This document shows, in pieces, positions 54,708-63,906 of a DNA stretch of 64,000 nt; the first letter of the stretch is position 1; the number at the start of each line of letters is the position of its first letter. Below the pieces are notes generated by a model, which saw nothing but the letters and a program-made list of their open reading frames with translations, searched no databases and was not told the origin of the DNA. The position numbers and the translations under genes were made by a program. The stretch spans positions 184,086 through 248,085 of the forward strand of contig SZWC01000089.1 in assembly GCA_023375785.1 (NCBI GenBank). The letters are read 5' to 3'. Origin of the DNA: Penium margaritaceum. Taxonomy: Eukaryota; Streptophyta; Zygnematophyceae; Desmidiales; Peniaceae.

Positions 54708-55434
54708 TGTTGGAACTTGAGGAGAGAGGGAGCCTTGGAGCAGCGAGCATGTGTGATTGGAAGGGCATCACTTGTCCTGAAGAATGGTTGTTCAATCACT
54801 CAAAATGATGGAGTACATATAGAGCTAGAGCTTGGGCAAGTCAGCCTTCTCACAAGCCACACCACTTAGCCATGGAGGCTAAGGCTCACACACTAGAGTC
54901 CATAATGTCTTACAAGGGAGGAAATCAGCCTGGCAATCAGGCTGACCACTCACACACGACCTAGAGAGCTAGAGAATGCTCTCATGTGGGTCACATAACC
55001 CACAAACCCATGGAGAATCGCCATGTGTCCATGGCTAGCACACAAGGATCTCACCTCACCCAAAAAGTAAGGAGAGGTACCTTTATCCTAGTCAGCACAC
55101 TCTGACAAGGCAATCCTAAGACCAAGGACCTTTTTGGATATTTCTCCCATCAAGTATTGACTCTGGACCTCTTGCCTTTTCCTTTTCTCAGGCCAAGGCA
55201 TGGAGCCATCGCCCATGGTCACCCGGATATCGACGATCGATGACCTCGGAAACTACGAAAATTCATATCTCCTAATCCGAATGTTGGACCGGCCTCAAAC
55301 TTGGACCGTAGACATTTTGCCACCTGATCTTTCCAATGGTGAAGTCGGATTGACGATCAGAGCAGGCATCTAGTACTCTCCTGGAACTTGCTCCTGTGGA
55401 CCTAAAACTGAGCCGGATGGCTCCTTTCCCAACA
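54708..55434 (-). repeat. Family C 5' LTR of the youngest element
   Basis: 727 bp, bounded by TGTTGG and CCAACA on the + strand, next to the primer site on the left and the target duplication AGCTG on the right. A TATA-type element (reversed, ACATATAG at 54815-54822) lies about 100 bp from the primer-site end. It differs from the 3' LTR at only a few percent of positions by eye. Confidence 0.9.
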
Positions 55435-55439
55435 AGCTG

Positions 55440-55511
55440 CAATACCAAGAGCGGTCGGCGGGAACCATTGTGTCGGAACCCATTTTCTAGACCATTGCCT
55501 CAGGCAGGTTG
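55440..55511 (+). repeat. Family B LTR, right part (split by the C insertion)
   Basis: CAATACCAAGAGCGGTCGGC through AACCATTGTGTCGGAACCC to CTCAGGCAGGTTG, the last part of the family B LTR. It continues the LTR interrupted at 47499. Family C integrase sequence of the + strand follows directly. Confidence 0.85.
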
Positions 55512-56361
55512 GTATACACAGACTTGTGTTGCCCGATCCAGACCTAAAGCTTTGGATGCTCTAGGTATTTTCTCACCTTCATTGATGACTTCAGTTGTTA
55601 CACTGCTGTGTACTTCCTTTCCTCCAAGGACCAGTGCTTTGACAGGTTCAAGGAGTTCAAGGCCATGGTGCAGAACCAGACAAGCAAGAAAATAAAAGCA
55701 CTGCGTAGCGATCGTGGTGGAGAGTTCCTGAGCAAGAGTTCCAGAACTACCACACAGTAGCATGCACCAAGGTGCAGTGCATTGCGCCATACTCGTCGAA
55801 GCAGAACGGCGTAGCAATACTGTGGCAGCTGCTTGCTAACGCTCCTACACCAGGTTGGAGGTACCCTGTCAGGTAAGGGTTCACACAGGTTCTAGGAACC
55901 GCGGTTCCGGAACCGCGGTTCCTGTTCCGGAACCGGAACCGCGGTTCCGGCTCCAGGATTCTAGAACCGTCCAGGAACCGCGGTTCCTGAGCCCAGATCT
56001 ATGGAGGGGATAATGAGTGGGGAGGGGGGAGGTTTTAGGCTATTTTTTCTGATGTGGCACCCTTTGAGGCCATGTGAGCACTCCAATAAATCACCCACGT
56101 CGATTCAGGAGTGCGAAAGGTCTCTATCCTTGTCTTTTTGGAAAAAAACATGGTAGTGGTAGCCAATAATGCTTCATGTTCGAATGGAACTTCTATGGAA
56201 CCGTGGCTGGAACCGCGGTTCCGCGAGGAACCGCGGTTCCGGAACCGGAACCGCGGTTCCGGTTCTGAGCTGGAACCTGAACTGCGGTTACGGTTCCATT
56301 CTCATACCCGCAGTTCCGTACCGGTGTGCAGCCTTACTCTCAGGGTGTACTACAAGCCTGG
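55512..56361 (+). mobile_element. Family C fragment: integrase and linker, split by a DNA transposon
   Basis: The + strand carries integrase (55512-55820) with a YFLTFIDDF-type segment, LRSDRGGEFLSK, and then a short piece of linker (55826-55873, GGTACCCTGTCAGG). After the 463-bp DNA transposon, the linker resumes at 56337-56361 (CTCTCAGGGTGTACTACAAG) until a C LTR begins at 56362. Much of the integrase tail is absent. Old fragment. Confidence 0.8.
55874..56336. mobile_element. hAT-like foldback MITE with GGAACCGCGGTTCC palindromes
   Basis: The 463-bp element has TIRs TAAGGGTTCACACAGG (left) and TAAGGCTGCACACCGG (right end reversed), 13 of 16 matching, and is flanked by CTGTCAGG (55866-55873) and CTCTCAGG (56337-56344), an 8-bp target duplication matching at 7 of 8. 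Both arms are packed with GGAACCGCGGTTCC, a perfect 14-bp palindrome, in several copies each side. The 8-bp duplication and short TIR point to the hAT superfamily. The middle (about 56000-56170) has no coding capacity. Confidence 0.8.
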
Positions 56362-57100
56362 TGTTGGAACTAAAGGAGAGAGGGAGCCTTGGAACATCGA
56401 GCATGAGGGACTTGAGGGGCATTACGTGTGCTAAAGAATGGTAGTTGACTCACTCAAAATGATGGAGTACAAATAGAGCTAGAGCTTGGGCAAGTCAGCC
56501 CCCTCACAAGCCACACCACTTGGCCATGGAGGCTAAGACTTAGACACTGGAGTCCATAAACTCTCACAAGAGAGGAAATCATCCTAGCATTTAGGCTGAC
56601 GACTCACACACGACCTAGAGAGCTAGAAAATGCTCTCATGGCACACTCTTAAGGGCTCACATAACCCACAATCCCATGGAGAATGACCTTGTGTTTATGG
56701 CTAGCACACAAGGATCTCTCCTCACCTAAAACGTAAGGAGAGGTACCTTTATCCTAGTCAGCACACTCTGACAAGGTAACCCAAGAATCTAGGATCTTTT
56801 TGGATATTTCTCCTATCACGTCTTGATCCTAGACCTCTTGTCTTTTTCTTTCCTTAGGCTAAGGCATTGAGCCATCGCCCATGGTCACCCGGATATCGGC
56901 GGTTGATGAGCCCAAAAACATTCAAAATTCATATCTCCCAATCCGGCTGTTGGATTAGCCTCAAACTTTGATTGTAGATGTTTTGCCACCTGATCTGTCC
57001 AATGATGAAATCAGATTGACGATCAGAGCACGTATCTAGTAGTTTTCTGGAACTTGCTCTTGTGGACCTGAAACTGAGCTGGATGGCTCCTTTTCCAATA
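56362..57100 (-). repeat. Family C LTR (3')
   Basis: On the + strand it runs from TGTTGGAACTAAAGG to CTTTTCCAATA (739 bp). The terminal CCAACA is worn to CCAATA. The reversed polypurine tract ATCCTTCACTTTG follows. It was inserted in the linker of the C fragment to its left. Confidence 0.82.
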
Positions 57101-58873
57101 ATCCTTCACTTTGCCTCAGTCAGAGTGGGCTGAGTCCACATGCCTTCATGCAGAACTGCTGCTTCTCATGGGTCATTGGCTTGGTGCAGAAATGAATGAC
57201 ATGCTTGCTGGTTGGAGCAAGCTCCACCTTGATAGCAACCTCCTGCACCATGTACCTGATGAAGTAATATGCGATGTCAATCTGCTTGGTACGTGCATGG
57301 TGCTCAGGATTCATGGCGAGTGCGATTGCGCTCGAGTTCTCGATGCGCACAGGAACTTGAACTGTTCCACTCCCACTCATCTCTGCCATGAGACATTGAA
57401 GTCAAACTGCTGCCTTAGCTCCAAAGATGAGAGATTCGTACTCAGATTCTGTGCTTGAGGTGGCCACGGCCACCTGTCGCTTGCTGCACCAGCTCATGGC
57501 CCCACCATTCATGTGAAATACATGTCCAGAGATGGACTTGCGGTCCTCAGGGTTTGAAGCCGAATCTGTGTATGTATAGTAGATGATCTTGTCGTTCCCG
57601 TTGTAGGTGATGCCGATGTTGATGGTTCCAGCAAGGTAGAGGAAGATACGGTTCACTGCCTTCTGGTGCTGAGGTCCGGGATTAGCCATGTGCTGGCTCA
57701 CAACGCTCACCTCCTGTGCTAGCTCTGGCCTCGTTGCCACCATCAGGTACATGAGACTGCCAACTATGCACTGGTACTTCTGCTGCTCAGCTGCATCGGC
57801 TTCTCCATTGAAGCTCACGAGGTATTGTCGCGTCTCTAGTAGCGTGCCGATGCGTTTGGTCTCTGCCATGCCGAACCACTGTCAAACATCCTTGATGTAG
57901 CGAGAGAGAGCGTGATTTGCGATCACGCGTGATCTAGATACCGAGGAAGTATGATGCCTCCCCGAGATCGGACATCTGGAAGCGCTCCTACATGGCTTCT
58001 TTGAATTCCTACAGTGCAGAATTGCTTCTGGAAAGGAGGAGCACGTCATCCACATAGACGATGATGATAAGCACCTCATGACCATGCTACCAGCAATAGA
58101 CGCTGTAGTCACACTCACTGCGCTCAAATCCTATGCACTACAATGCCGCATCCAACTTCTGGTTCCAAGCACGCGACACTTGCTTGAAACCGTACAGCGA
58201 CATCTACAGCTTGCAAACCAGGTGCTCCTGGCTGCTCCATGTAAATCTTCTCCTCCAAGTCACCGTTCAAGAACGCCATCTTGACGTCCATGTGGTGGAT
58301 CTCAAAGTCCTCTACTACTGCATAGGAGAGGAGCGTACGGACAGAGGTAAACTTTGTAATAGAAGCAAAGGTTTCGGTGTAGTTGATGTCATCTTGCTAT
58401 GTATCGCCCTAGGTGACCAGCCTCGTCTTGTACTTCTCGAGGTTGCTATCTGCACCCCTCTTCTTCTTGAACACCCACTTGCACTTGATTACCTTGCGTC
58501 CAAGTGGACGCTCAGTGAGCTCCCACGTACCGTTGTCGAGTTGCAACTATGTCTCCTGCTGCACAACTTGCGCCCAATCCGTTACATCCGCTGCACCCAT
58601 GGCGTCCTTGTACAACGTCAGCTCATCGCACTCTGCTATTACTGCAAGTTCATCTGATCTGGTTTTTGCAACATCCAGAAATGCCCGCGTTCACAAGGCT
58701 TGTAGCACATCCTGAGAGGGTACCAGCGACCTGGTACTGGAGCGTTAGCAGGCGGCTGGCGCGATGCTACTGGCACAACTGCTCCTACGCATGGTAGTAC
58801 ATCTTCTTCCTCTGCTTCTCGCGATGAGGTCGCTCTGTCTACTTCATAAGACATACAAGAATAGGGTGGTTTT

Positions 58874-59604
58874 TGTTGGAAAAGGAGCCATCCGATTCAG
58901 TTTCAGGTCCACATGAACAAGCTCCAGGAAAGTACCAGATGCTTGCTCTGATCTTCAATCAGACTTCACCATGGTAAGATCAGGTAGCAAGTTATCTACG
59001 GTTTGAGGCCAATCCAGTGGTGGGATTTGGAGATATGAATTTTCGAAGTATTCGGTATCATCAACCGCCGATATCCGGTTGACCATGGGCGATGGCTCCA
59101 TGCCTTAGCCTAAGAAAAGAAAAAGGCAAGAGATCCAGGGTCAAGACCTGATGGGAAAAACATCCAAAAAGGTCATACATTCCTGGGTTGCCTTGTCAGA
59201 GTGGGCTGACTAGGAAAAAGGTACCTCTCCTTACTTTTTAGGCGAGGTGAGATCATTGTGTGCTAGCCATGGATACATGGCAATTCTCCATGGGATTGTG
59301 CGTTATGTGACCACTAGGAGTGTGCCATGAGAGCATTCTCTAGCTCTCTAGGTCGTATGTGAGTGGTCAGCCTGATTACTAGGCTGATTTCCTCCCTTGT
59401 GTGTGATTATGCACTCTAGTATGTGAGCCTTAGCCTCCATGGCTAAATGGTGTGGCTTGTGAGAGGGCAGACTTGCCGAAGCTCTAGCTCTATGTGTACT
59501 CCATCATTTTGAGTGATTTAACAACCATTCTTCAGCACAAGTGATGCCCTTCCAGTCCCACATGCTCGCTGCTCCAAGGCGCCCTCTCTCATCCAGTTCC
59601 AATA
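58874..59604 (+). repeat. Solo family C LTR in reverse orientation inside a C copy
   Basis: It starts TGTTGGAAAAGGAGCC and ends CAGTTCCAATA (731 bp) without primer site or body. Flanks GTTTT (58869-58873) and GTTCT (59605-59609) match at 4 of 5 and look like a target duplication. The C linker of the surrounding - strand copy continues on both sides. A solo LTR with duplication is the usual product of recombination between the two LTRs of an inserted element. Confidence 0.75.
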
Positions 59605-59921
59605 GTTCTCCCAGCGTCATCGTAGAGGAAGAATTAGGAGAGACGGGTTCAGGGAGAATGTCTGCTCCCACTTGTTCGTCAGCTGCTACTTTTGCTCCCT
59701 CCTCACAGAGAATGTTGGTGCCGATGATGTTGCTCTCGTTGAAGACGACATCCCTGGAGATGATGACATGGCCAGTATCCCTCTCGTAAAAGCGATACGC
59801 CTTGCTTGCCACGTCATAGCCGATCATCAGCATCTGTGCCCTATTCGCGTCCCATTTTTGCCGCTTCTCCTTGGGCACGTGCATGTGCGCCAAGTTGCCA
59901 AACGCGTAAAGATGACCCACG

Positions 59922-60582
59922 TGTTGGGAAAGGAGCCATCCGGCTCAGTTTCACATCCATAGGAGCAAGTTCTAGGAAACTACCAGATGCCTGCTCCGAT
60001 CGTCGATTTGACTTCACCAGGTTGGACAATGTCTACAGTCCAAGTTTGAGGCCGATCCAACGGTCGGATTTGGGAGATGAATTTTTGAAGTTTTCGGGGT
60101 CATTGACAGCCGTTATCTGTGTGACCATGGGCGATGGCTCCATGCCTTGGCCTCATAAAAGAAAACGGCAAGAGGTCCATGGTCAACACCTGATGGGAGA
60201 TATATCCAAAAAGGTCCTTGATTCTTGGGTTGCTTTGTTAGAGTGTGCTTACTAGGAAAAAGGTACCTCTCCTTACTTTTTAGATAAGGAGAGATCCCCG
60301 TGTGCTAGCCATGGACACATGGCAATTTTCCATGGGTTTGTGGGTTACGTGAATACAAGGAGTGTGCCATGAGTACATTTTCTAGCTCTCTAGGTCGTGT
60401 GTGAGCCTTGGCCTCCATGGCTAAGTGGTGTAGGTAGTGAGAGGTCTCACTTGCCCAAGCTCTAGCTCTATATATACTCCATCATTTTGAGTGATTCAAT
60501 AACCATTCTTCAGCACAAGTGATGCCCTTCCAGTCCCACATGCTCGCTGCTCCAAGACTCCCTCTCTCCTCCAGTTCCAACA
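59922..60582 (+). repeat. Family C 5' LTR
   Basis: TGTTGGGAAAGGAGCC...CAGTTCCAACA, 661 bp, with the intact terminal inverted repeat. TATATA promoter sequence (CTCTATATATACTCC) lies near 60465-60480, about 110 bp before the end. A primer site follows two bases after the end. Confidence 0.88.
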
Positions 60583-61205
60583 CTTGGTATCAAAGCCAAG
60601 TTTTGGTAGTTTCACCCAGCACAGGCGGTCACTTTGAGAGTGATGTGTTGGGATGGATTCTTAACAACATTTGAGGATCGACCACTTCATCTTCACGTTC
60701 ACCAGAGAAGCTTTTTAACGAGCCCAAGATTGCGAAGATCCAACGATGGGATTGAGAGATATGGTTGAAACAAAGTCGTCTAGGGCTACACTCTTCTCTC
60801 TCAGTAAGACTCTTGCCTTGTGATGACCATAACTCTCTCGTTTCTTTGTCAAACGAGCATTTTCCCTAAGCTTTTGCATTGGTGCAAAAATGTTTGCATT
60901 CCATTGTTACGTTTAGGAGATATGCCATTTACAAGCTGGCTAATGTGAGCTGGAGTAGGAGCAGCAGCATACCCTATTTTCAAAAGGACATATCCTTAAA
61001 AATCCCCTTTTAAAGGCCCTGATTTAGGGGTCGATCTGAAAGTTTTTGAGCTGCATTTTCCAGCGGTGGGATACGTTTTTCCCGATTCCCAGTGTGCTAG
61101 CCTCTACAATCAATTTTCTGTCAAACAGATTTCTGGCAAAACAATAGCAGCAGCAAGGGTAGCGCCGCCACTCAAGGGCAGCGCTGAGCATCACCAAAGC
61201 TCAAA

Positions 61206-61950
61206 ATGGCAGCAGCAGGCGTGGTAACAGTAGCTTAGCCCTTGGAGAGACTAGAAGGATGTACCAACTTCAGGTTTTGGAAGATCCGTACCTGCCTCCT
61301 TTTGGAGGAGAGGGGCTTGTCGGAGGTGGTGAGCGACGACGAGCGCGCTCCACCTCCACATGCAAAAGGCATCACCGCACCAGAGGTGATGGCAGGGAAA
61401 ACGCCACAGAAAGGTGCAGCAGATGCAAGTTCATCTACAACTGCAACAGCGGCATATGAGCAGTAGAGGAAGAAGGACAGGCAAGCCTACAAGCTGCTTG
61501 TCAATATCATCTCCAATCCGCATCTTCAATACGTGAGTGACAAGGCTACTTCAAAAAAGGGATATGGCACATTGTGCAAGAAGTATGAAAGCAAGGATTG
61601 TGGATTCCTCATACTTTTGGAGGAGAAGATGATGGCATTGAAAATGTGGAGTGGCAAAGGGATTGAGGCGTACTTGGACAAGACAAAGGAGTTGGCGAAG
61701 CAGCTGAAAGCGGCCGGCAATCTTGTGGAAGACATGCGCTTTGTTCTCCTCTTGCTGAGGGGACTCCGAATGAGCTATGACACAGTGCGAGAGACGTTGG
61801 AGCGCCAGCCGACTCTTGACCCGGACATCATCTACACACACCTGGTGCTCGTAGAACTGTGTGGCAATGCAGTTAAGCGCAATGGTGGCAGCAGTAATAG
61901 TGAAGCAGCTTTCATGGCCATTGGCTCACATAACCAGCAGCAACAGCAGT
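61206..61950 (+). pseudogene. gag: Family C gag N-terminal part
   Basis: It has LERLEGCTNFRFWKIRTCLL, the N-terminal signature of family C gag, and the middle segment LCKKYESKDCGFLILLEEKM, DTVRETLERQPTLDPDIIYT. It stops in the AACCAGCAGCAACAGCAG segment where the Penelope-like sequence begins. Fossil. Confidence 0.8.
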
Positions 61951-62036
61951 CTGATGTATTTGTGGGAGGCATCTTAGAGCTGCGAGGAGGACTGATGTTA
62001 GGAGAAAGATGGACGGGAGAGGGTCTGAGAGAAATT

Positions 62037-62093
62037 CATATTTGGCATACCGGTTTCGGCCGGGTGGCCTTCATCAGCGCCTTTAGTGATATG
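62037..62093 (-). ncRNA. Hammerhead ribozyme motif (type I), Penelope-associated
   Basis: On the - strand: CATAT (stem I outer), CACTAAA, GGCG (stem I), CTGATGA (core, 62071-62077), A, GGCC-ACCC-GGCC (stem II and loop), GAA (core, 62055-62057), ACCGGT (short palindromic stem III), A (H17 at 62048, a permitted GUA site), TGCC pairing with GGCG, then ATATG pairing with the outer CATAT. All conserved core bases are present. One extra A sits between CTGATGA and stem II. The tiny palindromic stem III is typical of PLE hammerheads that act as dimers. Confidence 0.65.
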
Positions 62094-62098
62094 TGAAT

Positions 62099-62134
62099 AA
62101 CCGGCTTCGGCCGGGTGGCCTTCATCAGTGCCTT
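62099..62134 (-). ncRNA. Second, upstream hammerhead-like motif
   Basis: The same core occurs 51 bases upstream on the - strand: GGCA, CTGATGA (62122-62128), A, GGCC-ACCC-GGCC, GAA, then GCCGGT. The core and stem II are intact, but the 3' half of stem I (TATTC) does not pair with GGCA, so this copy may not fold alone. Two hammerheads in tandem are what is known from PLE terminal repeats, where the pair acts together. Confidence 0.55.
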
Positions 62135-62280
62135 TGAGAAAAACTACATAGACAATGCTAGTTAAATACTAGCCAAGGGTCCATCAGCGACAAGTGAGAA
62201 CCAGGCAAGGGTTCTGGGTTTTACTCTAGGTTCTACTCATGGATCTAAGACCCATGTAGCATCCGGTGGTTTACCGGTGG
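62135..62280 (-). other. Penelope 3' untranslated tail
   Basis: About 145 bp between the coding segment and the hammerhead motifs. It contains the inverted pair CTAGTATTTAACTAG (62158-62172 reversed). No open reading frame or known motif was recognised. Confidence 0.5.
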
Positions 62281-62556
62281 TCACTCATCAAGCCTAGAGG
62301 TCCCAAGGTAGGTCCTAATTTTTCTATGCAATCTCCATGCCAAGATAGCACGGCCCGAGAACACGGACGCATTAAAGTGCTTGAGTCGACGTGTAAAACA
62401 TAGTAGATGTAAACCTAGTTTTAACCCTTCTGCTCTTGGAGTGAGGAGGGTTTTTAAAACAAGAGGCCGTGCGTTGGTCGACTGTGAGGTAGGAGGGTTT
62501 TTCTGTTGGAGCCGAAGAATTTCTTCTTGGCGATGGGTGTGAAGAACCTGTGACAA
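62281..62556 (-). pseudogene. C-terminal segment of the Penelope-like protein
   Basis: 91 codons with a basic composition, containing the segments RQEEILRLQQKNPPTS, TLLTPRAEGLKLGLHLLCFT, and the end WRLHRKIRTYLGTSRLDE. The spacing after the RT is what the thumb and connector of PLE proteins would have. No cysteine-pair or GIY-YIG pattern is visible, so the endonuclease is either absent or was N-terminal and lost with the 5' end. Confidence 0.55.
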
Positions 62557-62922
62557 AATAGGACAAAGAAATTTCTGAGGGTAGCCGCGTGCTCATGTGT
62601 GAGCGAAGAACTTCCATTTTATGTTGAGGAAGTCTTGAGCGGCCGACGTTCGTAGGAGGTAACGTCGAAGCTCAGAGTAGATAAACGCTCGAAGGCAGCT
62701 CCGGGTATGATAGCTATGAAATGGTAGATAGAGGTACTTGTTAATGGGTTTCTGGTATGTAACCGTATCCAGAACCTGAGTAGTCTCAAACCTTTTACCT
62801 TTGAAGAGCGTGACGTCGAGGAATTCAATGCTAGTGGTTGAGAGATCCCACTCTAGCTTGATGTTTTTGTCGATGCTGTTGAAGGTGGATAGGAATGAGA
62901 GGAGGTCTTCATGGCTGTCTGT

Positions 62923-63510
62923 CTAGAGGATAAGGCCGTCGTCAATGTATCGTCGGTGAAGCAAAGGTTTTGTTTTGTTTCGACGGGTAACTTCATGGTC
63001 CAAAAAGCTTATAAACAGAATTGCAAAGGCAGGGGCTGTGGGTGTACCCATCGCCGTACCCTTGATCTGTTTGTAAATTGCACCCATAAAATCCACGTAT
63101 GAGTTGTTCATCACCCATGATAGGAGTTGGATGACAACTGGTGTCTTAGGGTGCCATGCTTGGTGGAGAAGGCCTTGGATGAAGGAGAATGCGCCGGAGA
63201 TGGGGATGCTCGAGTATAGTGCTAAAACATCGTATGAAGCAAGGATCACATGTGGAGGCAGGGTCAGTTCCTCAACCTCAAGCAGCAATGATGTGCTGTC
63301 TTTGAGGTAGGTTGACTGACGTTGTACAATAACTTGCAATTCTGAGTCTAGCCATTTTGAAACATTGGTTGTGATCCAGCTGTGGCAGGCCGCTATTGGC
63401 CGACCAACATGAGGAGTTTTCTGAATCTTGATGAGACAGTAGAAGGTAGCAGGTTTCCATCTTCCAGCAAGTTCTTGGAGAAAGAAGGTCCAAAGAGAAT
63501 GTGGAAGCAT
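62923..63510 (-). pseudogene. Penelope-like reverse transcriptase domain
   Basis: 195 open codons. PLE RT landmarks in order: FYCLIKIQKTPHVGRPIAA (residues about 23-41; KxHKxPxxGRPI-type), SKWLDSELQ, YLKDSTSLL, the motif-A segment ILASYDVLALYSSIP (catalytic Asp, about 89-103), NNSYVDF, the motif-B segment KGTAMGTPTAPAFA (about 149-162), and motif C RRYIDDGLIL (YIDD, about 186-195). Region I-VFLD-type sequence (IEFLDVTLFK) is coded further on near 62810-62840. The family call rests on the GTAMGTPTAP and GRPI motifs. Confidence 0.85.
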
Positions 63511-63565
63511 GCCAGAGGTGTTGCAGCTCTCCTTGATGGCAAGGAGTTACTGTTTAATGTCGTCG

Positions 63566-63906
63566 ATGTTACACTCAGTGGCCTGAAAGAGGGACACTAC
63601 AAGAAAGAGTTCTTCAAGTTCAAGAGGGACCAAAAGGAGCATCAGTAGCAGCAACAAAAGCAGTAATCTCCACAGTAACAGGAGTAGTAAAAGCAGCAAT
63701 CTCCACAAAAACAGCAGCAGCAGTCACAACAACGTTAGCACCAACAGTAGCAAGAGAACCAGATCGGCGTGCGTTATTTTGGCATCATGAACATCGCCGA
63801 GGTGCGCGACCGCCTCTTCATGGCGAACTCTGACATGTCGTAGAAAGAAACAGCGGATCTCGCGTGGTACAAGGACTCAGGGTGCACCAAGAGTCTGACG
63901 CACCAC
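63566..63906 (+). pseudogene. Family C gag tail and protease start, right of the Penelope element
   Basis: It codes the end of the zinc knuckle (EGHYKKEFFKFKRDQKEHQ), the (CAG)n glutamine tract (63640-63750), the segment GVRYFGIMNIAEVRDRLFMA and DLAWYKDSGCTKSLTHH with the protease DSG. A C LTR starts where the sequence reads CACCACTTTTGGGAAAGG. Confidence 0.75.

Larger units (their letters stand above)
47500..55434 (-). mobile_element. Youngest family C copia element, whole in outline, with 5-bp TSD
   Basis: It lies between AGCTG (47495-47499) and AGCTG (55435-55439), a 5-bp target site duplication as copia integrases make. On the - strand: 5' LTR 54708-55434, primer site 54693-54705, leader, gag 53179-54060 and tail, protease, pre-integrase, integrase, RT, RNase H, polypurine tract, 3' LTR. 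The two LTRs look about 97% alike by eye, so it is recent. About five breaks remain in the coding region. The length is inflated by an N gap and two repeated blocks from the assembly. Confidence 0.9.
56362..59921 (-). mobile_element. Family C copia fragment: 3' LTR, RNase H, RT, linker, integrase tail
   Basis: On the - strand: 3' LTR (56362-57100), RNase H (57120-57570) with KNPEHHARTKQIDIAYYF and SGHVFHMNGGAMSWCSKRQV, RT (57570-58550), linker (58550-58873 and 59605-59760), and integrase tail (59760-59921, HLYAFGNLAHMHVPKEKRQK). A + strand solo LTR is inserted in the linker. The 5' part of the element is missing, and another C LTR starts at 59922. Several breaks. Confidence 0.82.
61951..63565 (-). 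mobile_element. Penelope-like retroelement (PLE), 5'-truncated
   Basis: About 1.6 kb of non-copia DNA on the - strand inside a C gag. It codes a PLE-type reverse transcriptase (62923-63510 and beyond), a basic C-terminal segment (62281-62556), then a 3' tail with two hammerhead-ribozyme-like motifs (62037-62134). PLEs are a separate retroelement class related to telomerase RT and often carry hammerheads in their terminal repeats. No GIY-YIG endonuclease was recognised. It is broken in two or three places. Some copia gag sequence is missing at the right junction. Confidence 0.82.
59922..63906 (+). mobile_element. Family C copia element, 5' part, with a Penelope-like element in gag
   Basis: 5' LTR 59922-60582, primer site 60585-60597, leader (60598-61205), gag from 61206 (MAAAGVVTVA start) to about 61950, a Penelope-like element of about 1.6 kb, then the gag tail (zinc-knuckle end GHYKKEFFKFKRDQKEHQ) and glutamine tract and protease start (63566-63906). 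Another C LTR begins at about 63907, so the rest lies beyond the window or is lost. Several breaks. Confidence 0.82.

Noticed and set aside
55890-55990. Regulatory cluster suggested by repeated GGAACCGCGGTTCC
   Set aside because: The arrays occur at both ends of an element with TIRs and target duplication. Transposon subterminal repeats explain them better than a promoter.
56111-56434. Open stretch of 107 codons rich in Arg/Gly/Ser pairs across the palindromic element
   Set aside because: It is only the translation of GGAACCGCGGTTCC repeats and crosses the element end and a C LTR boundary. Not a gene.
58869-59609. A complete C element on the + strand starting at 58874
   Set aside because: No primer site, leader or gag follows the LTR, and the surrounding - strand linker resumes at once. 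It is a solo LTR.
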